Positions 23,415-33,355 of a stretch of 64,000 nucleotides of DNA are shown here, piece after piece (the stretch's first letter is position 1; the number at the start of each line of letters is the position of its first letter). The DNA is taken from contig CM060068.1 of the NCBI GenBank assembly GCA_030533445.1, positions 16,955,479-17,019,478 on the forward strand. The letters are read 5' to 3'. The notes under the pieces were generated by a model. It was not told where the DNA came from and made no database searches. It saw nothing but the letters and a program-made list of their open reading frames with translations. The translations under genes and the position numbers were made by a program. Source of the stretch: Cyprinodon diabolis. Taxonomy: Eukaryota > Chordata > Actinopteri > Cyprinodontiformes > Cyprinodontidae.

Positions 23415-25272
23415 TATTTTTATTTTTTTCTCCCAGGTCGGGGTCTCAACCGCACCCTCTCCCAAATACATCTCAAGTCTCCGCTAAGTGCGGAGCCCAT
23501 TCCCCCGTCCCGCTCTCCCTCCGCTGGCTTGCGTCGGGGCTCACCGGTGCACTGGTGGAGCTCGGGGTCTGGGGGTGGATGCCCGGGGGGCTGCTGGCTC
23601 ATTCCTGGCGGCCTCTCCGCTGGCCCCGGCCGGCCGGGGCTTTGCTGGGGCTCCCGTCTGGGGGTCGGGCGCCCTTGGGGCCTCGGATCCCTGGGGCCCG
23701 GGACTGGATCCACTTCGGGGTAGGGCTGGGTGTTGTTCGGGGATTTTCGGTGTCGGTGCCGGTGCCTTCGCTACGATGCTGGTTCCTGGGCGGTGCTTTT
23801 TCCTATGCCGGTTCTGTGGTATCGGTTCGGGGGGGAGGGGAGCTGCATGGCATGGTGAGGTGCGGGTCTTGGGTCTTGTTTTGGGCTCCGGTTTTTCCGC
23901 TCGCATTTCTCCTCTTGCATATTTATTTTAATTTTAATTAAGAATTTATTAATTAATTTATTTATTTACTTATTTATTTTTTTTTCTTTTTCTTCCACGG
24001 TGGGGGGGAGCGGTTGCGGGCGGGTCGGTGTCAGATGTCCACTGTCGCATTGTGGGGGCTCCTTTTTTTTTTTTTTTTTTTTGGGGGGGATTGGCATGTC
24101 TGTTTTCTTGGGGGGCGGGCGGGCCTGCTGGGTGGGGGTCCTGCTGGCGGCGCGCCGCTGGTGTGTGGGGGGTCCGGGCGGCTCCGGCGGGGGTGGTGTT
24201 GGGGGGCCGGTGTGGACGGGCTGGCTGCGCTGATTGGGTATTCGGGTGGGTTTTCCCTCTTGGAGGCATGGTGGAGCTCCTTTGTTCCCGCTGATCGCGG
24301 CGGGTGTGGCTGCTCTTCTTTTTGCTCTTGGGTTGATTCTGTGCGCGGTGTGTTGCATTGCACGCTGTTGGCATCGGTCTTGGTGGGGTGGGGCTGCGCT
24401 TTTGGCCAGGGGGGCGTTTTGGGGGGGCCCCGCGGCGCTCGCGGCCAGTTCGCGGTGGACGCGCATGGGCCCCGGCCGGGGCTTGGTCCCGGGGTTGAGG
24501 CGTGTTTCGGTGCTCTGTGGGGCTTGGGCGTTTCGGTCGGTGCCGTGGGGGGGCCCGTGTTCGGTGCCCGGCCCTACTTCAGGGTGGCCGGCTGCCGGCG
24601 GAGCCCACGGACTCGTCCCCGCGGCTCCCCGGGGCGCCGGCATGGTGGTGGCTGGGGGGCTTCTTCGTGGCTGTCTCTCCTCCTCCCTTGGTGGGGGTCT
24701 GATTTCAGGGGCTGGCCCCTCCTTGGTGCCTTCGCTCTTGGGGTCCCTTTGGGCGCCTGGGGCTTTGGGTCTCCCGGCACTGGACTCAGTGCTCTGGGGG
24801 GTGTGCCTCTCCGGCTCTCCACAACCACTATTGAGCATTTTTTCTATGGTTAAAACTTTACATGTACAAGTTCACCCTCACAAACAGCTACAGGTGCTAG
24901 GCTTCAGGTACTTAGAGATTCACTTCCAAACAGAAACCCCACATTCATATCTTCAGGTAACACAGAGTACATGTCAGACTTAATAATATTACTTTAGCGA
25001 TAGTTTCAAGGTGTTGCTTTATTGTATATCTCGTACCATGTCTTTTGGTTGTGCTGTTCTTTTTTCATCTCATTACAGGTGATGAAGCAGACTGAAAATG
25101 TTTTTCCATTGTCTCCTTTCTATCTCCTCTTTCTTTCATCTTTTGTCCTTTTTTTTTTCTTTTTCTTTTCCCCTTTTCTTCTTCTGTTTTTCTGCTCTAC
25201 TTACCTTGTAGTGTCCATATAAACTGTAAAACTCCCTGCATAATTATAATAAAGCAATTTATATGCATGAAA

Positions 25273-25312
25273 CAAGTGGAGCAGTATGGCAATTGCCATA
25301 CCGCTACACTTG
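25273..25312 (+). other. 40-bp stem-loop near the 3' end of the retro-insertion
   Basis: CAAGTGGAGCAGTATGGCAA is followed directly by TTGCCATACCGCTACACTTG. The arms pair at 18 of 20 positions, with an 18-bp perfect core (GTATGGCAATTGCCATAC). It lies about 75 bp before the poly(A) tail. In several LINE families a 3' RNA stem-loop is read by the element's own reverse transcriptase, so a similar role is possible; that is inference. Confidence 0.8.
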
Positions 25313-25839
25313 TGAAAGTAAAATCTGTTGGGCTCCTTTTGGCATCAAGACAATTATTCTTATTGCCACCTTGCCAGACAGGACACTGTAAAAAAAAAAA
25401 AAAATAAAATAAATTACTCATGTAAGAGTATAAAAGTATTTGGTAAGATTAATTCAATTACACTATAATGTTGCCTTTTTATTTATTATAATGTATCTGT
25501 TTCCTCATTTTTATTTTCTTTTAAATACTGTTGTCCTTTTAAATTTTCCTCCATGACAGGTAAAGCATAGTTATCTGATGTAGAAGTATGCACCATTGCT
25601 GGTGGAGGATAAGTTAAATATTTTTTTCAAGCTTCTGGTACAGAATTGAACCACAGGTAAACATTGCAGTGGTGATCATTTATGTCCTTTGATTTTAATC
25701 ACTCATCTGAAATGTCTACAGTCACATAACTGTACAGAAAGAATTTTATGTCAAAGCAATGGGTTTATTTTCACAGATTTTATAAAATCAATATCGGCTA
25801 AGCTTTGAATTGATGAGAGGTTGGACAGGAGAGTGGGGA

Positions 25840-26325
25840 TGCAGGGAAATGTCTGAAAAGACTTAAACAGGGCCAGACAGGATTCCTTCAAGGCTGCTGA
25901 GGAACTGTGCTGATGAGCTTTGTGAGGTCCTCAGCTACAACCTAAGCCTCAGCCTGGGGGTGGTTCCTACTCTATGGAAGACCTCTGGTGTGGTACCGGT
26001 TCCCAAAACGGCACACTAAGGAACCGCCCCACTTCAGACTAGTCATCCTGACCTCCCACCTGATGAAGACCATGGAGCGCCTCATCCTAGCCCACCCAGG
26101 CTACCGTTCTGTCTCCGTTCCTCTTCACCCTTTACACCTTGGACAGCTGCCATCTCCAGAAGTTCTTTGATGACTCAGCCATTGTAGTGCTGTGTTTCTG
26201 AGGAGAACGAGCTGGAGTACCGATCAGTCATCATGAACTTTGTGGACTGGTGTGAGAAGAACCACCTGTGTCTTAACACTAGTAAGATCAAAGAGACTGT
26301 GATTGACCTCAGGAGAAGATCCCCA
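25840..26325 (+). pseudogene. LINE RT fragments (Rex1/CR1/L2-like), heavily decayed
   Basis: Around 25900-26090 the frames encode pieces resembling the RT fingers region of fish Rex1/CR1-like LINEs: LSLSLGVVPTLWKTSGVVPV, then PVPK, then LTSHLMKTMERLI. After a deletion, 26105-26310 encodes the region around the active site (CHLQKFFDDSAIV, where a DD pair is retained) and FVDWCEKNHLCLNTSKIKE. Several frames are needed. An AT microsatellite ends the recognisable part. The reading is from recalled family features. Confidence 0.7.

Positions 26326-26327
<2 letters not shown>

Positions 26328-26359
<32 letters not shown>
26328..26359. repeat. (TA)n microsatellite
   Basis: About 32 bp of TA dinucleotides at the right edge of a LINE fragment. 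Confidence 0.95.
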
Positions 26360-26362
<3 letters not shown>

Positions 26363-27229
26363 CAGGCTTAAAATCTGAGGTTTCCAGTCTGCTGCTACAA
26401 GAATGCTTAGAAATGCTTTAAAATGGAAATAAATGTTCTAAGTATAGCTTTTTAACAGTACAATTTATTTCACAATTAATTCAACTATTTTCTTTGTCTT
26501 GCAAGATTTATTTAGGTTTTAATAGGTTAGAACAGCGAGCAAAATTCATGTATAGATGAAAAATGTATAGGATGTAAAGTATTTAATAAATATATCTAAG
26601 TATAAACCCAGATGTCTTTTTTTTTGCCGTTTTTGTTTATTTTTTAGGTACTTGATTTGAGATTATGGTACAGTTATTTACAATGACATATAACATCTCC
26701 CAAGCTGAATACCATTTTATATTTCACATATTTTTATGAAACAACATGATAATTAAAAGTTGGTTTATTGTGCATGTCATTTATATGCATTTTGATGTTT
26801 TCACCATGTCATTTCTTTTCTATAAAGGCAGAACACCCTTCAGGCAAGCATGATAAAAGTAGTGTAGTTATGACACACAGAGTCATGTCTTATAACTATT
26901 CAAGTTTTTGACACATCTCACTATGCGCAGTGTCATATTTTACCCTTACCCTGTTCATTTACTCAACTCATATGTCATTCTTTGGTGTATGATGTGGCAG
27001 GATGAAACAATTTTCAAGACTTTGGTGTATTGCTGCAATTTAAACAAAGATTGTCCCAGTTTAAAAAGAAAATGGGCAAATATTTTATGCCCTGGATGTG
27101 CACAACTGATAATGACCTAAATAGACTCTAATCAAAATAAATCAAACCAATTCAGCCTAGTTCTGAAGCATGGCTCTGTGTAGCTAAGAGAATAGACTTT
27201 AAAATATATTTGTTAGTACCTAAATACAC
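26360..27229. other. Non-coding intronic stretch
   Basis: AT-rich, without recognisable coding, RNA or repeat features. Confidence 0.5.
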
Positions 27230-27346
27230 AACAGCTTTGTTGCTATAGAATCAACCTCCCAGATCACTCGGATCCCCTACTGTAGTTCAAGCCTACTTTG
27301 CAAACCCAAAACTAGAACCAAACATTAAGAAGCAGCATTTAGTTCC

Positions 27347-27460
27347 TATGCTCCACTTATCTGGATGAAACTCCCAGAGGACTGTAAAAGTGCTGAAAGC
27401 CTGAGCTCTTTAAAGTCAAAGTTAAAAACCCATTTGTTTAGAGCTGCCTTTGACTCTTAA
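27347..27460 (+). pseudogene. LINE ORF2 C-terminal fragment
   Basis: A frame of 37 codons ends at TAA 27458-27460 and reads WMKLPEDCKSAESLSS, then KSKLKTHLFRAAFDS. This is the usual C-terminal tail of pol proteins in fish L2/Nimb-type LINEs (family form: LWNSLP then SFKSRLKTHLF). Upstream, 27230-27346 contains decayed sequence of the same ORF in other frames (for example SDHSDPLL). A T-rich 3' untranslated part probably follows to about 27600. Confidence 0.75.
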
Positions 27461-27599
27461 AAATTAAACTGTTAATTGAGGTCCAACTGTTTCATTTGCT
27501 CTACTACCTGTTTTTATCATGTTTTTAACTTTTCTTGCTTTTATTTTCCTGCTGTTTTACTTTCTATTCATGTAAAACACATGGAATAGACTTCTTTTG

Positions 27600-28557
27600 C
27601 AGAACATAAATTTGTAAAGCCTTTATCTTTTGACTTCAAAACATTTTATTTTTCTCAGAAAGACAAATATTTATAATATTATAGGAAAGAAAATAATTCT
27701 CTATATATTTATTTTACAGACTGAACTTTATATTTCATATAGAAAAAGAGTTTGTCTAAGAACACAGAAGTCAATTGAGGCACTTATTAAAACATATTCC
27801 TTTCACTGTCTAGTCTGTTTTAAAGCATAAGTTATTAACTAGCATAAAGCTATAAGCAGCCATGTAAACAGAGGATACAGAAGACTGGACAGCTGAAAAC
27901 GATTAATTTTAACAATAGGGTCAATCTGTATAAACTCCACTGTCCACCTAAATCAAATAAACATCTTACTGCCATCCCCACCAAGCAATCTGCAATTAAT
28001 TGTTTCAGCAGCTGGTTGATGTAATTTTTGTTAGTGTGTACTCAAGGCATCACCTCAGCCATTTATTATTTAAGCTCTGCTGGCCTTTGGGGAATTGTTT
28101 CTACCACCCCAATGGAAGTAGCTGGCTAAAGGAGCTTGATATTAATTTTCACCAACCGCAAGTAAGGGACTTTACATGCCATCCCCTGGCAAGAATATCT
28201 GTCAGCTAACTGCTACATGGAACTTTCTTGTTGTTTTTAATCATGGCTTTGCATGGTCGGCAGAACTTAATAGCTCTATTTTATAGTTTATTTAAACAAT
28301 TCTAGATGTGGTGATGCTCACCACCGGCTAGTTATTATTATTTTTTTGGAAAGATATATTTTGGGGTTATATAAATGAGAATAACAAATTTTGCTTTTTA
28401 TAAGCAAAAATCAAGTAGTGCTTCTATAAATATACTTTGAAAGTCTAATAACATCATATGAAAATGAAAGCATTCTTATAGTGTAGAATTAGTTACTCAT
28501 AGATTACTCATAGGGGGCAGTTCATCCACTTGGAAACTTTATGTTGCATTGACATTT
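27600..28557. other. Non-coding intronic stretch
   Basis: No recognisable coding, RNA or repeat features. Confidence 0.45.
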
Positions 28558-28747
28558 TTGAACAGAGTAACCAAAAGTGGACAGACTTCAGCAGCAGTGG
28601 GCTGCCATTTTGCGGTGCCTGGGAGCAGTGTGGAGTTAAGGGTCTTTGCTCAGGGACCCAGAGTGGCAGTCTGTGGGAGTGGGGCTCGAACTCAAAGCCT
28701 CAGGATTCCAAGCTCTATGCCCTAACCACTAGGCTGCCACTCCCCAG
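28558..28747 (-). repeat. tRNA-derived SINE (minus orientation)
   Basis: On the minus strand, 28747 leftward reads GGAGTGGCAGCCTAGTGGTT with an A-box-like GCCTAGTGGTTAGGGC. About 35 nt on comes a B box (GAGTTCGAGCCCC) and then CCACTCCC closing the tRNA-like head. A non-tRNA body follows (CTGCCACTCTGGGTCCCTGA). The same family occurs on the plus strand at 42666-42845. It is a SINE head, not a functional tRNA gene. Confidence 0.8.
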
Positions 28748-29598
28748 ATCTTCCTTTAGTTTCATTGCTTAGTTTAGACAAAAGTGATGGAGGATGATTT
28801 GTCACTCCATTCAGAAACAGTAGAATGTCCCTTAGCGGCTTCCGTAGTAGGCCTCACGCCCTTGTCGCTAAGGCAACAGTCTGCCATTTGTAAATCATTT
28901 ATTGCAGCGCTAAATGGAGTTACACTCCATCCCTTTAATGATTTCCATCAGGTCTGAAATTTGTTAAGATGTTTTTGACTTTTTTGGTAAGAATGTCAGA
29001 CATGTCTAAAGATAATTGTTTATAAAGAATGTTTTAGAAAATACAAAGATATTTTTATTTAAGTCAGCATGTCTCTAATATCATACAGCATAAACTTTTA
29101 TGGTTATGGGACTGAGGCTTGCTTTGCTAAGGGGTCAAGATCTCCCAAAATATAGCCCTACCTATTCAAGGACCCACATTGCTACATTTTTTAATTTTAT
29201 AGTTCTGAACTTGTACTTTAAGCTGCCTTTAGTGTTTCACAAAGTAAATTGAGCTATATTTTTTGTACTAGGTAATTATAAGGCAAATCTAATGTCATGT
29301 GAAACTAAAACACCAAAACAGTTGAAACATTAAGTAGTTTAAGCAAAATAATTTTTGTTACAAATGTTCTTATTGCGAAGGTGGGCTTAATCATATTTCT
29401 AGAAGTAGCCAACAAAAAATAAATACAGAATAAAAAATAGAATACGTTTTTGCTACTTATTTTTCTCCAAATAATTTTGAAAACATTTTCTTGTATGCTG
29501 TATTACTTTTCTTGCTTCTTTCACTTTAGGTATTTTACCTATGAATAATTTTTCTTTAAGCATATTTCCTATCGTCAAGTTTTTTTCTTCATAATGTT
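28748..29598. other. Non-coding intronic stretch
   Basis: No recognisable coding or repeat features. The short region 28795-28940 (AGTGATGGAGGATGATTTGT to GGAGTTACACTCCATCC) carries inverted GGAGT/ACTCC phrases and may be an eroded miniature element. I cannot fix its ends. Confidence 0.4.
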
Positions 29599-29602
29599 TT
29601 AA

Positions 29603-30077
29603 CCTCTTAACATCCACCTCATTTTGGGTAATCGTCGCCTATTTTGCATACCCAAATGGAAAAGCAAGTAACTTAGGAGCTGTAAGCCCAAATTACATGT
29701 GCAATACATTATGTGAAAGCTTAGACCCTCTAGTTTTGGGGGAGTAGAACAAAGACCAAGCTGCATCAGTTCAAACATGAATCAAAGTTGTTGTTTTTTT
29801 ATTCTCAGAAATGATAGGTCTTTTTTGAACAGCAGTAATAAAGACATTCTTGAGAAAATGCAGGTTTTATTGTATTATATTTGTTCTACATCATGTCAAC
29901 CACAAATGCAGAAAATATCAGAACTCTAACTATAACAGTTCCAGAGCTGTGGGCTATGGAACGTTTGGTGTCAGCTTGGCGCTGTGCGCAATGGCTCCAC
30001 CTGCTGGTAAACATTTTACCGGTGGAATTTTATGCATTCTGACCTATTACCCCCACTTAAGTAAGGGTTTTAAGAGG
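29603..30077. mobile_element. TTAA-flanked miniature element
   Basis: TTAA duplications (29599-29602 and 30078-30081) flank the inverted ends CCTCTTAA and TTAAGAGG. The ends are short, as in piggyBac-type elements. The 475-bp body is non-coding. The open frame across it has no recognisable content. Confidence 0.7.
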
Positions 30078-30081
30078 TTAA

Positions 30082-30896
30082 TGGTGTTTCTACAAGTCAT
30101 GCATTCATGCCCTAGTCTACTGGGCAGTGTTAACAAAATAATAGGGTTTGAACTTAGTGAAGAATCAAGTTTTATTAAGTGTATAACATTTCCACAGTTA
30201 TAGAACTGCAGATGTGTTAGCAAAAAGCTGGATGTTTTGCTGCAACAGGACATGGCCAGCTCACTGTCTTGGAAACCACCTTGACTCTACAATGTATCAG
30301 TGAGTGTTTAAGGGAAAATGTAAAACCCTTTCAAAGTGAAAGAACGTTTCTGACATTAATCATATGTTGGTCATGTTAACTGACTTTTTTCTGCTTTTAT
30401 ATTTCATTAATTTTCATGTTGTTTTTACATAAAACAAAAACTTTAAATATAAATATGGTTAATTTTACCTAGATCTCCCACAGCCGTCTATTTGACGTTT
30501 TTATTAGTTGCATTGTAAATTCTTCCCACAGTTGGTTGACGCTCCTTACCGTTGCTCAACATTTTACCTGCACAACTCTAGAACTGTTGGCTTTCAGAAG
30601 AAAATTGACATTGAAATAGGCTTTACATTTTTTTAAATATTGATGATAATGATTTGGGCAGAGATGGAAAGACCGATAATGATGACTGGTTGGTAGGAAG
30701 TGGCTCAGATGATGCTCATATGATGTTTGTTATCAATGTTAAAAGGTGGTGTGCTGGAAATGTGTGGGGAGAATCAATCAATGTATATAAATAAAATTGT
30801 AATTTTAAACTTTAAACCTGTGTAATAAAACAGTCTTTTTTACTTTATTGATTTATGTCAATACAAATTTAGACTGCAAATAATAAAAGCATCCTT

Positions 30897-30911
<15 letters not shown>
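30082..30911. other. Non-coding stretch
   Basis: AT-rich sequence. Around 30640-30730 an Asp-rich decayed frame (GRDGKTDNDDW-like) recalls acidic N-termini of piggyBac-type transposases, but this is too weak to call. It ends in a poly-A run at about 30898-30911. Confidence 0.35.

Positions 30912-30943
<32 letters not shown>
30912..30943. repeat. (AT)n microsatellite, left of the Tc1-like element
   Basis: AT dinucleotides run directly into the left end of the transposon. A longer TA run continues on its right side. Confidence 0.95.
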
Positions 30944-30946
<3 letters not shown>

Positions 30947-32161
30947 TCACCGGCCACTTTATTAGGTACCCCATGCTAGTAACGGGTTGGACCCCCTTTT
31001 GCCTTCAGAACTGCCTCAATTCTTCGTGGCATAGATTCAACAAGGTGGTGGAAGCATTCCTCAGGGAGTTTGGTCCATATTGACATGATGGCATCACACA
31101 GTTGCCGCAGATTTGTCGGCTGCACATCCATGATGCGAATCTCCCGTTCCACCACATCCAAAAGATGCTCTATTGGATTGAGATCTGGTGACTGTGGAGG
31201 CCATTTCAGTACAGTGAACTCATTGTCATGTTCAAGAAACCAGTCTGAGATGATTCCAGCTTTATGACATGGCGCATTATCCTGCTGAAAGTAGCCATCA
31301 GAAGTTGGGTACATTGTGGTCATAAAGGGATGGACATGGTCAGCAACAATACTCAGGTAGGCTGTGGCGTTGCAACGATGCTCAATTGCTACCAAGGGGC
31401 CCAAAGAGTGCCAAGAAAATATTCCCCACACCATGACACCACCACCACCAGCCTGAACCGTTGATACAAGGCAGGATGGATCCATGCTTTCATGTTGTAG
31501 ATGCCAAATTCTGACCCTACCATCCGAATGTCGCAGCAGAAATCGAGACACATCAGACCAGGCAACATTTTTCCAATCTTCTATTGTCCAATTTCGATGA
31601 GCTTGTGCAAATTGTAGCCTCAGTTTCCTGTTCTTAGCTGAAAGGAGTGGCACCCGGTGTGGTCTTCTGCTGCTGTAGCCCATCTACCTCAAAGTTCGAC
31701 GTACTGTGCGTTCAGAGATGCTCTTCTGCCCACCTTGGTTGTAACGGGTGGTTATTTGAGTCACTGTTGCCCTTCTATCAGCTCGAACCAGTCTGGCCAT
31801 TCTCCTCTGACCTCTGGCATCAACAAGGCATTTCTGCCCACAGAACTGCCGCTAACTGGATGTTTTTTCTTTTTCTGACCATTCTCTGTAAACCCTAGAG
31901 ATGGTTGTGTGTGAAAATCCCAGTAGATCAGCAGTTTCTGAAATACTCAGACCAGCCCTTCTGGCACCAACAATCATGCCACGTTCAAAGTCACTCAAAT
32001 CACCTTTCTTCCCCATACTGATGCTCGGTTTGAACTGCAGGAGATTGTCTTGACCATGTCTACATGCCTAAATGCACTGAGTTGCCGCCATGTGATTGGC
32101 TGCTTAGAAATTAAGTGTTAACGAGCAGTTGGACAGGTGTACCTAATAAAGTGGCCGGTGA

Positions 32162-32164
<3 letters not shown>
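30944..32164 (-). mobile_element. Tc1/mariner transposon with DD36E spacing, dead
   Basis: The ends CACTCACCGGCCACTTTATT and AATAAAGTGGCCGGTGAGTG are inverted, with about 27 bp matching. The element lies inside a TA microsatellite, consistent with TA-targeted insertion. The 1221-bp element carries one transposase gene on the minus strand with two stop codons. The spacing between the second catalytic Asp and the Glu is 36 residues rather than the 34 of classical Tc1. The DD36E group described as Incomer is a candidate home; the assignment is inference. Confidence 0.9.
30976..32016 (-). pseudogene. Tc1/mariner transposase pseudogene (DD36E)
   Basis: One frame of 347 codons runs from ATG (32016-32014) to the stop at 30976-30978, the full length of a Tc1-like transposase, with no frameshift. 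It begins MGKKGDLSDFERGMIVGARR and contains the helix-turn-helix AGLSISETADLLGFSHTTIS. Two TAG codons interrupt it, at 31852-31854 and 31684-31686, the latter just before an internal Met. The catalytic Asp of AWSDVSRF is present, but the following Glu usual for this family is Val. The second Asp (FQQDNAPCH) and the Glu (SPDLNPIEHL) are present and separated by 36 residues. The expected Trp after PIEHL is Leu. The copy cannot make a full-length enzyme. Confidence 0.93.

Positions 32165-32168
<4 letters not shown>

Positions 32169-32245
<77 letters not shown>
32169..32245. repeat. (TA)n microsatellite, right of the Tc1-like element
   Basis: A long TA run, preceded by TGTGTG, continues the repeat seen on the left of the transposon. 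Confidence 0.95.
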
Positions 32246-32249
<4 letters not shown>

Positions 32250-33132
32250 CCTGTTTTAACGTCTAAATATCCACAATGGGTCTATATGGCGTACTAGAAC
32301 CATTTTATTCTGACTTCTTCACTATTCTTGCATTCCATTGGGAAAATTGACACCCAAAAAGTAAAAGAAACCTGCCCTTGAACAAAACAAAATCCAAGTA
32401 AAACCACCATGGACTGGAACAAAAAATAAAGTAGGCCAAGTCAAATCTTATTCATATCCAGATCTCGGAAAGTGATCTTTTTTTTCCTCTTTAAAAATTT
32501 TTAAGAAAACATCACCGGTCTATTAAGAGACTAAATTAATTTGTCTTGCAGTGGCTTTGAAAAAGGAAACACAATTTTATCAGAGGTAGTCAGTAAGTTT
32601 TTCTTTTCCTTGATTACTTCAGAGGATCCTGATGTCTCTAATTAGAGACTACTCTCATCCCTACGGATGGCTTAATTCCCCTCACTCTGTTCCATCAATT
32701 TCTTTGTCTCTCATTGTCTTCCTATCATCCATCTGTTGTGATATTCTTTTGTTCACTTCCCATCTTAAGTCACCTCTAATAGAAAGTAAGTAAGAAAGAA
32801 GATCAATTCCTTCTCCCCATCAACAGTCAATATCCAGTCAATAACAGGGGAAGAAGAGGCAACAGTGCTGATCATCGAGAAGATGTTGTCAGACCCGAAT
32901 CTGTCTCCATGTCTAGCTCACCTGGGGCTAGGTGATAACATTGGTATTGATTTGAACTTGTCTGAGCTAGCTAATTCAATAATTGTAGTTGTAGTTAAAT
33001 TAAAAGCTATTAAATTTATTCAGTTTGTTGTAGTGGCTGTGGAGAGATACCTAACAGTGAATAATGACTTTCCTTCAGTGCCTACTATTTTTTTCCAGTA
33101 ACATTATCATAAAGGTTTTAGGTTCTATTTAA
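32250..33132. other. Non-coding intronic stretch
   Basis: No recognisable coding, RNA or repeat features. Confidence 0.5.
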
Positions 33133-33355
33133 TTAAAGGTATAGGGGAGGATTTCACCTAATTTATACAAAGAACTGCCATCTACACTTAAAAAAATGCA
33201 CATGCACAACCCTGTACCCGCTCCTGAGAGGGAACGCCTATTAAACATGTGCGAAAAACATGCACAAGCCCATTTCTCCCCATGCACGCTCTGTTTAGAA
33301 GTTCCTGTTTGCATCGCTCGTACAAGCTTACTCTTACAAGCTCACCACAAATATA

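Larger units (their letters stand above)
22900..25410 (+). mobile_element. Poly(A)-tailed retro-insertion with G-rich body (non-LTR retrotransposon 3' portion)
   Basis: The 14-bp duplication AAATTACTCATGTA flanks the insertion (22886-22899 and 25411-25424), and an A-rich tail (25389-25410) precedes the right copy. These are the marks of target-primed reverse transcription. The 2.5-kb body is strongly G-rich on the plus strand from about 22905 to 24800, then AT-rich. It resembles a G-rich non-coding tail I recall from abundant fish non-LTR elements (ATCCGGATTTTAGGCTCACT near 23260). No RT or endonuclease coding is seen, so the copy is probably 5'-truncated. The long open frames in the G-rich part reflect lack of stop codons. 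The right part has a 40-bp stem-loop. Family identity is uncertain; the insertion itself is well supported. Confidence 0.82.

Noticed and set aside
23277..24983. Several long overlapping open frames (up to about 290 codons) in the G-rich block, on both strands.
   Set aside because: They are Gly/Arg/Pro/Ala-rich, overlap in all frames and have no domain. High G+C removes stop codons, and the block is part of a non-coding retroelement tail.
28650..28747. Possible tRNA gene on the minus strand.
   Set aside because: A and B boxes are present, but the cloverleaf is incomplete and a SINE body follows; the same head recurs at 42666.
30640..30740. Acidic frame suggesting a piggyBac-type transposase N-terminus.
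   Set aside because: Too short and degenerate; no catalytic region follows.
23384..32245. Simple tandem repeats considered as CRISPR-like arrays.
   Set aside because: They are ATT and TA microsatellites without spacers, in a eukaryotic genome.
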